Below are positions 11,915-22,070 of a DNA stretch of 38,994 bases, piece after piece (position 1 is the stretch's first letter; each line of letters opens with the position of its first letter). The notes beneath the pieces are model-generated. The model searched no databases, was not told the origin of the DNA, and was given only the letters and a program-made list of their open reading frames with translations. A program made the position numbers and the translations under genes. Origin of the DNA: Neolecta irregularis DAH-3. Lineage: Eukaryota > Ascomycota > Neolectomycetes > Neolectales > Neolectaceae. The stretch is from positions 1 through 38,994 of the forward strand of contig LXFE01000150.1 of the NCBI GenBank assembly GCA_001929475.1. The letters are read 5' to 3'.

Positions 11915-12436
11915 CTACGATATTCCGTATTCCGCGAGCTCTTCCATTGTCACCGTGGAATGCTTCACCTTCTCTTTGAAAGCCTCTCCAGACCTCTCTG
12001 CGAGAATACATGCCAACAAATGTTTACAAAGAGGAGGTGAACCAATAATTTGGCCGCCCCAATTCTCATTCCTGCAGGATTCATAGTCCAAGCTGTATGC
12101 AGATACTACAAACCCAGGACAAGTGCAGCTCCACACGTCCGGCCTGACTTCATATGCAACCCGTGAACTCAAACCGTTGTTAGATTGAGTTGATCGAACA
12201 TAATAAACAAAATAGCTGGAGATGCTGTTTTCCAGCTCTACAGAAAACTTTCCGACCAGAGATTGATCAAGTAAATCAAGAGCCGGGAGGAAAAGAGTCG
12301 GTAGCAGAAAATGTAGAGCAATAAGCGCTGAGCGAGTTTGTAAAGCCACTCCTTTAGCCTTGACTTGGTCAATAAGGGCAACGATTGCTTCCGAATGTGT
12401 AGGAGGGGAGATAGGATTGGCTTGCATCCTATTCAT
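11915..12436 (-). CDS. SWIM zinc-finger protein, Sws1/Shu2-like
   Basis: A single-exon gene of 173 aa. The C-terminal half holds a SWIM zinc-binding signature: C104-T-C106, then C137-K-H139 inside the block PPLCKHLLACILAE. The N-terminal part is helical (FLPALDLLDQSLVGKF), as in the Sws1/Shu2 family. These proteins act in the Shu complex, which helps Rad51 filaments during homologous recombination. The upstream arrangement VWSCTCPGFVVSAY with a spacer of about 30 residues before CKH matches fungal family members. A general SWIM protein of other function is possible, because the motif alone does not fix the role. The start at 12436 is the first ATG of the frame; the second, three codons on, is an alternative. 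Its 3' end faces CDC50. Confidence 0.75.
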   Translation of the reverse strand: MNRMQANPISPPTHSEAIVALIDQVKAKGVALQTRSALIALHFLLPTLFLPALDLLDQSLVGKFSVELENSISSYFVYYVRSTQSNNGLSSRVAYEVRPDVWSCTCPGFVVSAYSLDYESCRNENWGGQIIGSPPLCKHLLACILAERSGEAFKEKVKHSTVTMEELAEYGIS

Positions 12437-12579
12437 ATCAGACGCATTGAATGTTTGAAAGGGTGCCTTCAGCCTGGAATCTTAATTCGATTAAATTATT
12501 TATGATGAAGTTGAACCATAGTGAGGAAATTATACCAAAGTTACTCTAACCAATAATTCCAAACAAAGGCATACTAAAC

Positions 12580-12722
12580 TCAGCGCCGATTTTTAACCGA
12601 CACCCCAAAAAAGTCATGCAGCTATCAATACTAGCTCTTTCTAATGCCTTTACTGTTTTTTTGCTTTCTAATTCTGGTGCTCTAGCTACAAATTTTGCCC
12701 TTTGTTGAGTTGCTTCATTCAT
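12580..12722 (-). repeat. Decayed DNA-transposon end, copy 2
   Basis: Direct repeat of 9620-9830 at high identity. Both copies share AACCGACACCCC near the left and the AT-rich transposase 3' end (for example TCTAATTCTGGTGCTCTAGC) on the right. This copy lacks roughly 75 bp that copy 1 has just after the terminal repeat and stops matching near 12722. It codes for nothing on its own. It is on the far side of the CDC50 and SWIM genes from copy 1, in the same orientation. Confidence 0.7.
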
Positions 12723-13149
12723 TACTCTGAGAAGAATTTGCTAAAACTGGGTGAGATACTACTTGTAAACCCAGTCCTGTAAGTTTACTACAGCCTTACT
12801 TACTGCAAGGTCGGCAGGGGTAATAGGATGGTAGGAAGAATAGGGAGGAATGATCAGAATAATAAATATATTAATGAATATGATTTTCTATAACTGGGCA
12901 GCATTTGTACCACCTATGTCCATCTTGTGCCTTGGTCGCTGAAGGTAGACCGGTTCAGTCTTGCTCCCGTCTTGGGCCATCCAGTGTCCCCATAGGTTAA
13001 TTACTCTCGCACAATACAGAGACTATTTAGTGTTGTACGAGTATAATTATCTAATGGGAGTACACTACTAAACATAATGAAACTATTATCAGATGTAATG
13101 ATGACATAGTTAGAAATGTTCTGAACCAAATTACCCAGTACATGACATA
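12723..13149. other. Intergenic stretch, no gene seen
   Basis: AT-rich sequence between the repeat copy and the stop codon of SPT16. It should include the SPT16 3' untranslated region. No frame, RNA gene or additional repeat was recognised. Confidence 0.45.
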
Positions 13150-16100
13150 TTATTTTCTTCTCTTGGTCGGTCTCTCCTCATCCACAGTGCCTTTGCGGGA
13201 ATCATCTAGATATATGTTAACAAGTCCTGATTCAAATCAACTTACAATCTTTTGCTTTCTTTTCCAATTCATCCCAATCCTCTCCACTCTCTACGCTTTC
13301 ATCATCTTCGGAACCTTCATCGTCCGACGCATCGTCATCAAAATCGTTTCCCTCCTCCTCACTAGATTCTTCTCCCACTTCTGAGCTTGCCTGGAACTCA
13401 CTTTCGGGTTCAGACCCTTCAGAATCTTCGTCTGAACCAGTCCCCAAGAACCCCCATCCGCCTTCGCGGAAGAAAGCGGCCGGATCATCATTGATGGTTT
13501 TCATAATTTGACCCCAGTTAAGGTTAAGCGGACCTTCTGTGTAGGCAATGTCGTTGGAACTGAGTTGCGTCAGTAGACCATCGATTATTTTTAACATACT
13601 CCAGCCATTCTTTGACTCCTTCAATCTGAGTCATCGGAATGCTGTTAATGTGCGAAGGCGCTTTCTGAAAGTCCTTGAAGATGAATACCATGTCAAAGTT
13701 CTTCAGCCCAAACTGATCAAATGAGGAAAATGACATATTCAAGCATATACCTGAACTCTTTCCAAATGAACAATTTCAAGATCTGCAAGTGTGAGGACCA
13801 TGAATGGGGGATCAGTAAGATGTACAAGACAATACGTAGTCGGTTGACAGAGAACATTACTTCGATAAGGTACACCGTTGAAAGCTAGTTCACGGACCGG
13901 AACATCAACTGATATATCGCGATCGGCGCCCTAATTATAAATATATTATGGTTAAATGATGCATACGGCTTCAGAGATCTTTTCACTAAAAGCACGGAAT
14001 TCCTTGTTTAATTGAGCACGACGCCTCCGGTCTTCTTGTTCCGCTTCCAATTCATCTTCGTCGCCATATCTATATTTTCGCTTTCGGTTTCCAGTTTCGT
14101 CAAATTGGATATCTGATGCCTCCCTATAGAACTGGATATCCTTGGCTTTCTTTTTTCCAATCATAATTGGCGACTTGAGGTGAACATGGATAATAACAAT
14201 CAATTCTTGATCACAAGGCTGGAAGAAGAGATGTTGGATATTTGTAAACAAGAGATCCACACGATGATCGCTTCGAAGAGGTGACTGATATCGCAAACCA
14301 TTTTGATGAATCTCAAGTTCGCCACCAACTCGCTTCCCATCGAGTGCTGGCCGTAGGAAAACTTCTCCGAGACGATGAGGCCGGCGATTTTTCACTTCTA
14401 CGAGGGTGTCTTGCTCAATGACATCTGCGAATTCTTTTCTTTCAGCCTCTTTCTTTTGCGCATTCTTTTTCAGCTCCTGAATATCCTTGAAAATCTCGGC
14501 CATTCGTTCGACATCTGAGCTTCTGAATGTTAAACTTCGAAGGAAATTGGCATTTGGGTCATCAGAAACTCCCTAGACGATCAACTAGAATTTGGATCAT
14601 AGATCTTACCATATCAGTATCTTTTCTTCCAACACCTTGTCCTGGACTCAGAAAGTTCATACGAAGATAGATATAATCCCCTTCATCATTCTTACTAATA
14701 TTCTTCAAAGTCGATATATGAAAGGGAACCGGCCGTCCAAAAATAGGTAGAAGAATACTTTGCGCTTTTCTATCGACAACAATTTTGAGATCTCTAACTG
14801 ATGGGGGAAGTTGATTTTCGCGTTTATAAGATTCGAAGCGCCGAAGGACTTTGCTTTCCGTTCCATTTTGTACCGAAGAGCCATCAGGAAATCGCTTCAG
14901 ACCGTCCTCATGTTTTTGTTGTGCTAGTCTTTTCTGGTGTTCTTGACGTTTGAGAGTATCGGATTCTTCAACCTAAGTAATTAACGTATGTTTCACTAAA
15001 TGGAGACATGCTGCACTTCGTTCGTTACGGGTCTTGCTCTTAGCCAGGGGAATGTTTTTGGGTGCGGATTTTCGTTCTGTCTTCGTAGGGAAAGGCTTTT
15101 CAACTTCGGATAATTCATCCTAACGAGTCAAGGGAATTTCCTCTGTAATAAGAGATACTTTGAAGTAGAACGAGACGTCGCCGATTTGCTTGGGCGTTTC
15201 CGTTAATACGACCGGAGCATCGGCAGTAACTCTAATTACATCGATGACAAGCAAACTATAGTTTTTGCTCTTCGGATCGGAGGGATTGGGATTTTCAAGG
15301 CCGTCAAAACCAATGCTAATATTCAAAATCATTCCTTCTTTCAGCGGCCGATTATTTTTAGCATTGAGAACAAGACTTGAATCACGAAATTCAATACCAA
15401 GACCAGCTCCCAAATTCTTGACAAAATGCGATTCGAGTTCCGGGTGTCTAGATTTGATGATAGAAATAGCTTTGTTGAAGACGTCTTTGACAACAACGCC
15501 GTCCTTGATTGATTCAAAGACTTTTTTCTGCAATCCAATCAGAAAATTGTAGTATTTTTCTTGATCTTGGTTTGGATCAATAAAGAATGTTCGTCCGATG
15601 TTGGAGCAATAGGCCTTATACCGTAGACCAAAAGAGCATATAATTGTACCACCATGGAGTAAATTGTCGTTGGATTGAGCTGATGGTTTCAAGTCGTATT
15701 CTCCCCCACTTTGAACGATTGGATTGTAACACCATTCAATTTGATCGAGATCCATCTGGATTTGTGAGATAAAGGAGCCATAGGGCATACCTCGCTTGGA
15801 ATTCTGAGTGGTTTAGATTTGAGAAATTTGTCATCTTCAATTTTCGATTCGATGATAGTGGAGAACTTTGAATGAGAGACCTTGCGTTCTTCGTCGATGT
15901 ACTTGGACATTTCGTCCGCGAAATAATTGGTCATTAGTACAGCGCTTGCTTTGCAGGCGATCCTGATGTGTTTCTGTCAAATCAATATTTTGTTTGCTTC
16001 AAGATATCACTGACCAATTCATCTTCATCCTTCACAGACATAACATGAAGAAGTCCAGTAGAGACATCTACCTCTTGAAATTTGTCCAGTTTGCCGTAAA

Positions 16101-16737
16101 CCTCTTTCCATTCATCTACGAATTTTCCTTTGAACTGGTCCTTGGCAAAAATACCAACCCTTTTCTGAGGAAGCAATCAACAATTTGCAGTCAACAATAA
16201 GAATACCCCCGCAGATTCAATAATATCGACAGCTTTTGTCCATAAATCTGCATTATGCTTTTCATCTTTAGTCCGTTTCATAATGTCAATCGCAATTTTT
16301 CCATCTCCGCCGGAAGAAACAGCGTCCAGATGTTTTGCTTCATAGATAAGATGTCGGCTTGCAAGAAATGTCCACAATTATACCTTTGCTCGCGCTGGTC
16401 AGAAATAATACTTTGTTTTGAGTGATAACCATCAGCATGGCAGGAAATTCGTAACCCAGCAACCATTGCTATGGATGCCTAATCAGCCGGGCAAGAATTA
16501 ATTAAGCGGATCTCGTACGTGAAGAGCTGTCGATTTCTGATAAGGATTATCTTCGTCGCTACTTCCAACGACCACTAAAAGCGAACTTGCTCCTTGAAAC
16601 AGGTCTTCATTGCCGCTCTATCGAAGTCAGCTTGGTTTTGATAAATTTCGCTGCTTGAAGACACAAACCTTCCAGATACGAATAAATTGACGGATCCTCT
16701 TATGAAATAATCGGGAGTCTATCTTAACCTCGCTCAT
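13150..16737 (-). CDS. spt16: FACT complex subunit Spt16
   Basis: Histone chaperone that with Pob3 forms FACT, which moves nucleosomes aside during transcription and replication. Fourteen exons (upper to lower): 16669-16737, 16519-16617, 16384-16468, 16207-16337, 16015-16164, 15791-15973, 15159-15755, 15017-15119, 14610-14965, 13967-14572, 13751-13930, 13600-13712, 13246-13559 and 13150-13205. The sum is 1013 aa, near the usual 1020-1040. Landmarks: an aminopeptidase-like N-terminal domain without catalytic residues ([14 protein letters not shown]), the middle domain with [13 protein letters not shown] and [17 protein letters not shown], the [16 protein letters not shown] block, [10 protein letters not shown], and a strongly acidic tail followed by a basic end (RPTKRRK). 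The intron between exons 8 and 9 is the least certain: its donor could be at 15016 or 15028. It diverges from RPR2, with 90 bp between start codons. Confidence 0.95.
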
Positions 16738-16775
16738 TATTATTGGGTGGATTTAAGACGGGATAGGTGGAAGTT

Positions 16776-16804
16776 GACCTCGACTTCGACTTCGACCTCG
16801 ACTT
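16776..16804. repeat. Hexanucleotide tandem repeat in the SPT16/RPR2 divergent promoter
   Basis: About four to five imperfect units of TCGACY lie between the two divergent start codons, ending 24 bp before the RPR2 ATG. In the shared 90-bp spacer this repeat is the main structure seen. It could serve as a promoter element or be a slippage-prone microsatellite in the RPR2 leader. Confidence 0.6.
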
Positions 16805-16827
16805 TTTCCGAAACTCCTACTTGCGAT

Positions 16828-17326
16828 ATGGGAAAAGCCAACACAAAAAAGACTAAAGTTGAGAGTCAAAAAACAAATCTGCAGCATCGGGAGGCATTTT
16901 CCCGCATTTCATTTCTATACCAGGCTGCGGTGGCTCTAATTTCGAATTCACATACAGCGGCAGATCTCAATTTATCGAGATATTATATTAGTCTCGCAAA
17001 AGGAATTGCGCGAAAGTCAGTGCTCAGATTGTATAGTGCACCATGGTTTTGCAGGCTTGATAGATAGAAGTTGCGCAATGAAACGGACAATTTGTAAGCG
17101 CTGCGATACCATTCTAGTACCGGGTATAACGACGACTCATACAGTTGAGAATCTTTCAAGAAACAACGTGTCTGATGCAGATATCAAAGTCATTCAATGT
17201 TCCCAATGTGGAACGAAGAAGAGGTTTCCTGCAAAGGACGGTTCTCACGATTTTCCGACAGTGACCACTGCCCAAGTTCGCACATTGTCTGACGGCTCAA
17301 ATACAATTGACATAATTTCGCGGTAG
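16828..17326 (+). CDS. rpr2: RNase P/MRP zinc-ribbon subunit, Rpr2/Rpp21/Snm1 family
   Basis: Small protein subunit of nuclear RNase P, which trims the 5' leader of tRNA precursors. Two exons, 16828-17030 and 17068-17326, joined within a leucine codon (donor GTATAG), give 153 aa. The N-terminal helix (HREAFSRISFLYQAA) and the SRYYISLAKGIARKSVLRL helix are typical. After the splice junction comes MKRTICKRCDTILVPG, then CSQCGTKKRF, giving a zinc ribbon with C77, C80, C112 and C115. The start at 16828 gives the basic MGKANTKKTK end seen in this family; frames further upstream run into the TCGACY repeat. Snm1, the RNase MRP relative, is an alternative name, but the CGTKKRF block favours Rpr2/Rpp21. 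Confidence 0.88.
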
Positions 17327-18198
17327 ATGCCTTGAAATTAACTATTTTGCAATGGAAAGGGCCAATTCTTCTAGCATGAACCCACTGAAGATTGGAGGAA
17401 TCAGAGCTGCATAGTATTATTGAATATCACATGAAAAAGCCCGTTTCAGCCGATCGGCCGGGCTTTTTTCTTGGCCCGACACTGTCATGAAGCTGGTCAA
17501 AAAGGCCAGAATGTTGGTGTCTACACACTATAATTGTCGGATTATCTCTTTCACCTGTCGTTCCTCAAGATCCTAAAAGAATTTATAGTCGGGTTCATCT
17601 TGTACTGACTTGCGGGAAGAAAAACAGCAATTTTATTGTTAAGTCTTAGTAGACGATGTTTAGTGCTAGTCTTCGCAACTAAATCGCCGTTGGACAGCGC
17701 TGTGCACCTCGACGAGTTGCGATTGGTTATATTCAACTATGATGTCTTCTCATGCTAGATTCCTACGATACTCGAACCTGCCTAGTTCGGTTGTGCTCCA
17801 GTAATAGGGAGTATCACTAATTATTACTAGAAGTTGTGTGAATGAAGACTGAACAAGTGTATTTCTAGAAATTTCACATCTCTATCAGATTATCATCGCG
17901 AGTTATTCGGGGTGGATCTACTGATGACAGCCAGGTTGATGGTGACGGGCATAGTGATTCGAATAATCACATATATCTATCAGATATAATTTCCTTATAA
18001 CAAAGACTTTTGGAAGGTTATCTGGATCTCCCTCGCAATCTCAGTTTAAATCAATTGAAGAAAACAAGCCGCCAGTTATACTTTCAAGTTTGGTAGAGTT
18101 GGAAAATAATGAATCCGTAACATGCCGAATTCTTCCGGGAAATTCCGTGAAACCTCACTAAACTTTGCCCTCGTCAATTCTTGCCTTAAAACTCCGAA
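17327..18198. other. Intergenic stretch, no gene; one strong hairpin
   Basis: No coding frame is supported. The one clear structure is the hairpin at 17433-17470, listed separately. The right end must hold the promoter of the ATP synthase subunit e gene. Confidence 0.5.
17433..17470 (+). other. Terminator-like hairpin with T tract
   Basis: A 10-bp stem, AAAAAGCCCG paired with CGGGCTTTTT, encloses a loop that contains the perfect palindrome GCCGATCGGC, and a short T run follows. In a bacterium it would be read as an intrinsic terminator. Here it lies 107 bp past the RPR2 stop codon and may fold in the 3' untranslated region or mark a 3' end. Structure seen directly; function unknown. Confidence 0.6.
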
Positions 18199-18550
18199 AT
18201 GGCAGTCTTAAACGTATTTATCACTTTTATTTCCTCAGGCTGGATCTCTAATATCTCAACAGGTGCTGAGATGGTCATTGTTTGGAACGGGTGTTGTTTA
18301 CGGGGCAGTCAAAGATAGGCAATATCGAGAGGAAGCGAATATGAAAAGAATCACGGATGAATATGACCGCAAAGTGGAGCTAATCCGTCGTGCGAAATTG
18401 GAATGGGAAAATATGCACGGTGAGTTTTCGCTCCGTAGTCGGTTATTATTCTTTTCTTGCCATTTATTGAAAATGAGATTGCTAACTAGGCTTATAGGCG
18501 AAGATCCCCAGAACAAAATCAAGAAAACCGTGGCGGAAAATAGAGTATAA
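18199..18550 (+). CDS. atp21: Mitochondrial ATP synthase subunit e (Atp21/Tim11)
   Basis: Small inner-membrane subunit that, with subunit g, lets ATP synthase dimerise and shape cristae. Three exons, 18199-18213, 18263-18419 and 18498-18550, give 74 aa. The first exon codes for only MAVLN, and splicing (donor GTATTT) creates MAVLNVLRWSLFGTGVVYG. This membrane helix contains the GxxxG dimer motif (GVVYG) expected of subunit e. A charged helix follows (DEYDRKVELIRRAKLEWE), then the tail after intron 2. The protein is at the short end of the family, where about 90 aa is more common. All three phases agree. Confidence 0.85.
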
Positions 18551-18892
18551 TATCTGATACCAAATCCTCAAAATCATTGCAATTGATAAAAACCCAAGAA
18601 ATGAGACTTCAGACTGGAGCTTGGTTCTTTTGATTTTGGTATCTATCTCTCAACTTCAGCTATGCTTCTGCTATCGACTTTTGAGTCCATGGTCTTTCAT
18701 CCTAACCTGTTTTCTTCCACAAAACTTATGTAGAGATTAGGGAAGGTATTAAAGAGGGTATATTGTGATTATCCCAAAACACTGGCTCCAGGCCCGTATT
18801 TATAGCCCAGCGTTCTCCTATCCAGCAGTGTGAATCGTAGTTGAAGAAAACGATGGTATGCTGGGATAACTGAGGGTGCAGACCGAGGGGAA

Positions 18893-19378
18893 TTATGGTA
18901 GTGAGTTAGTAATGCGGTGAAGAGGAGTGCAGGTTTGATTATGCTGATATTGTTTGAAAAAGGTGTCTCGTACTCCAGGCCTTTCTTCGACATGCAAAGG
19001 CTCAGGATGCGAACTATACATTCCCAGTCCTTTCAAGAGATAAAGACGGGATCGGATGTAAAAGCGTGTTACATCAGAACTTGATCTTGTAACAAGTCCG
19101 TGTAATGATCGCAGTGTCCTACTGATTGCTTCAAAGTCCGACGTCCAGACCAAGATTATATCACACATGTCCCTCCTTCGTTCTTGGTAGATGACAGATG
19201 ATATTTCGAATGAACCGCTTCATAGCTTTAACAATAGATTTTGCCCGAGTATATGCTTCAGGTGAATTGTAGAACGGCCAGTGATACCTCTGATATTGGG
19301 TCTTTGAATGCAACCATCCATAAGACAACAATCAACTGCACAAAAGAGAAACAGAAAAATAATTCGACAACCATTCAT
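18893..19378 (-). pseudogene. Interrupted secreted-type reading frame of unknown family
   Basis: From an ATG at 19378 the minus strand reads 52 codons that start with a signal-peptide-like segment, MNGCRIIFLFLFCAV. It then meets one TGA (19220-19222), after which the same frame stays open for 108 more codons to a stop at 18893. The second part includes DMCDIILVWTSDFEAIS and is not simple in composition. Either the TGA lies in an intron I could not place with confidence (a donor GTATCA near 19286 is one option), or this is a decayed gene. Reading frames also stay open in an alternative phase between about 19200 and 19350, which would suit a frameshift history. A distant likeness to small RNase-like effectors of plant-pathogenic fungi is a guess from the pattern of the IILVW block only. 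Confidence 0.35.
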
Positions 19379-19640
19379 TAACCCTCGTTTATTAATATAA
19401 ATGATGTGTTCGAAACCCCCGGAATGAAAGGATGTGTAATTTAAATTACCCCCTTTATGAAATTCGTTGTCGAGGGTTTCATCTAAGGAGAATTAACCTT
19501 GCACTCCCTATTAATGGATGTTGAGATACGTCGGATCGTAAAGTAGACCATTCGTATATGAATATATTTCAATGAACCGGACCAGTCGAAATTCATACCC
19601 AAACCTAAAGATATACAAACCCCAACTTAGATGGGTAGAC

Positions 19641-20804
19641 TTAAAACTCGATCTCTTCAGTGGCAAGATCACAGCCTTCGCACTGTCTCTGCGTCACTCC
19701 AGTCTCTGGATTAACGACAGCCTGTCCAAAGACGTGTTCGTGTTTTACTTCTTTGGATAGTCTGCTCCACGTGGAAGTTCTCGTCCGTTTCTTCAGATCT
19801 AGAAGCAATGAGTCTCGTCAATGACAATAAGTGACGAGCCTTCCAATCTAGTCATAAATCTTTTGTCCTTTGCCGTTTTCTTTTTGGTTTCTCGTTCTGT
19901 ATGAATCTCATCGAGTTTTTCTAGCGAACCCCATTTCCTAATGGCGAATTCTTCGGCCTGATATCGTAAGTAGAGCATCATATTGGACCAATTTGACGCA
20001 TGCGGGTTGGGTTTTAATCTATGTGGAAGGATCTCTACGTCCTTGAGTTCGGCTGTCAGAATGGTGAGATGAAATTATGGATGGACAGACGTACGTTCGG
20101 TTAGTAGGTAATCCTAGGGAGTCAGTTTACGTTGAGTATATAATGCCACCGTTCGACATTCAGTCTTTGTCAAGAGACTGTATTTTTCAGGAAGATCTTT
20201 GATGCATTTAGAACACACGTCACAGTTGAAATCTCGTTGATAAGTGAAATCGAGCTCGACGGATCGACATTCCCTACATTTTGCGTTCTTAGCGGGATCC
20301 AGGCTCAGCGCTGGAAAGATTAGCAAGTACCACTTGATATTAGGAAATCCTCACGAGGTTCAATAAAGGGTTTACTAAATAACTTCTCGTCCCATTTCTT
20401 CCTCCCTTCGGGCTTGTCATCATCAACTATAAAACCACCTTTAGTATCTTTGATTTTTGAAAAGTCTAAATCTGAGAAAGTATATCGTGGAGCATCGGAT
20501 ACCATATTCGATATAATTCATAAACTTTCGCGCAGGCTGGATATAGCGATCCTCCCTTTCGCGTTTTCCTGTCACTGAATCTGTCCCGTTTCCACCTTTT
20601 CCCTGTTTCTCTTTCAGGCGTTCGGCAAAGAGTGCTTTAGCTTTCAACTGATTCATTTCCTGCAATAATCAGGGACCTGGCTTGAAGGAATTTTGGGGCA
20701 ATTACCGTGCGCTTGACCTGTTCTGGTGTTAATGGAAAAGGGCTATTGCCGTTATTATCGCGACATCCAGGAGGAGTCTTTGGAGGAGATCTAGCCGTGT
20801 TCAT
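19641..20804 (-). CDS. rad14: DNA damage-recognition protein Rad14/XPA
   Basis: Nucleotide excision repair protein that verifies damage and binds RPA and Rad1-Rad10. Seven exons: 20706-20804, 20503-20659, 20355-20465, 20150-20310, 20095-20113, 19840-20052 and 19641-19798, giving 305 aa. The zinc finger has C134, C137, C152 and C155 (KCREC ... CDVCSKC), followed by YSLLTKTE and DYLLTEPELKD, the XPA DNA-binding core. The LPHRLKPNPHASNWSNMMLYLRYQ region and DLKKRTRTSTWSRLSK then match the family. The N-terminus holds RPA-type contact helices. Exon 5 is a 19-nt microexon. The last intron (19799-19839) has no usable GT in the right phase; only a GC donor (GCTCGT) gives RLE|DLKKRTRT. A different junction there would drop conserved residues. 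Overall identification is firm. Confidence 0.92.
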
Positions 20805-21115
20805 AATGTAGATAGGTAGCGATTAATAATGCAAATCCGGATACATGACCGTCGAAATTTGACAAATATGATTGGCCAACCACCAAGTACTTGCTAACAA
20901 ATCTATCGCCTTATTCAATGGGCAGCAAATTTTATAGGTGGTGAAAGCGACCAGTATCATTGCAAGCAACTCTTGCCCTCATTTGAGATCTCCTGTCGTG
21001 TTATCCACACTACCAAATACTTTTCATGTGGCGGAGTAAAATATTACCGCACCAAGGGTTTATTCAAACGCAAGGATGAAAACGTCTTCTTACAATATAT
21101 TGCAGATGAATCTCC
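20805..21115. other. Upstream region of RAD14, no gene seen
   Basis: Holds the RAD14 promoter and the 3' flank of the first secreted-protein gene. No frame of note. Confidence 0.45.
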
Positions 21116-21649
21116 CTAGCCACCATTCGTCTTTTTATAAATCATACTTTCATAGTAAAGTCCAACGACAAAACACTCTGATCTGGTTTGACCGCTAACC
21201 AAAGCCAAAAAAGAAATATTATCACTGCCAGATCTATTTGCACAAAGGGAAATCGAGCTTTTGTTGTACGAAATCTGAGGATATTCATTTTCAGGGTGTG
21301 CTTCTGCGAAATCTTTGCTGGCAAGTTCCTCTTTGGACGTGAACTGGAGCTGCTTCATACCGTTCGAGACTGGTGCCCATATCGAATAAGTACCGGTATT
21401 TTCTTCATATAAGGCACCGTTCGTCAAAACAAACTTTCCTGGGGTAGAATCATCGAGCATAGCAATATGAGGAGTTTTCTCAGTCAGTCCGATACTTGAT
21501 GTGTTAAAACCCCCAGTCGTGTTGACGCGGAGCTCAAAGTAAAATTGCAATTTGAATGGATTTCCGGCAAATGGGTCTTGTTTATGTAGATCAGTAGTGA
21601 AAGTGGCCGATACGAGCGAGGGCACCAGAAGTGCGATAATGGCTTGCAT
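21116..21649 (-). CDS. Small secreted glycoprotein of unknown family, intact copy
   Basis: An intronless frame of 177 aa begins with a short signal peptide (MQAIIALLVPSLVSA, cleavage probably after residue 15). The mature part is rich in Asn, Ser, Thr and Glu, with several N-glycosylation sites (NTT, NTS, NKS, NRS, NIS) and only two cysteines. No helix for membrane anchoring and no repeat is seen. I recognise no named domain; the pattern of short beta-like segments resembles secreted surface proteins of ascomycetes in a general way. About 420 bp upstream lies a broken copy, and the two are alike from the promoter TATAAAGG box to the stop, so they arose by tandem duplication. A secreted effector or wall protein is plausible, but nothing in the sequence proves it. 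Confidence 0.65.
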   Translation of the reverse strand: MQAIIALLVPSLVSATFTTDLHKQDPFAGNPFKLQFYFELRVNTTGGFNTSSIGLTEKTPHIAMLDDSTPGKFVLTNGALYEENTGTYSIWAPVSNGMKQLQFTSKEELASKDFAEAHPENEYPQISYNKSSISLCANRSGSDNISFLALVSGQTRSECFVVGLYYESMIYKKTNGG

Positions 21650-22070
21650 AAACCTTATGATTGAGAAGATTTGGGCTCATGCACGAGAGAGGTATTTCCC
21701 TTTATATGTGCAATTAATGCCTTGCTTTCAGGGGAAACGATAGCTCTTCAGGAGCATGTGGTACGAGACAATTCTTCACTATAACTGAACCCAGGCCACC
21801 TATTTCACATCAACCGCTTACCCCCAGTTCTTGCCTATTCACTCTTTTACCCGGAATTACCATGCCCAATACCTCTACCTCCCATAATCAACCACAACAA
21901 CATATCCTCATTTATAATGTTTCCAACTATAGCCTGCCCAGAGATATCAATGGAACAGCCTAAAACCCAACCACAATTTTGACAACGAATGGCGAGCGCT
22001 GTGCAATCGCTGGTCATTTCCTTGCTTTTTCCTTTGAAGCATTTTTTCAATCCCAAAAATGAAATCCTCC
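21650..22070. other. Spacer between the tandem secreted-protein copies
   Basis: Contains the promoter of the intact copy, including a TATAAAGG-like box in minus-strand sense about 50 bp before its ATG, and the 3' flank of the broken copy. Open frames here are continuations of the broken copy in wrong phase. Confidence 0.5.

Noticed and set aside
19436-19449. Perfect 14-bp palindrome GTAATTTAAATTAC
   Set aside because: AT-only palindromes of this size are expected by chance in AT-rich intergenic DNA.
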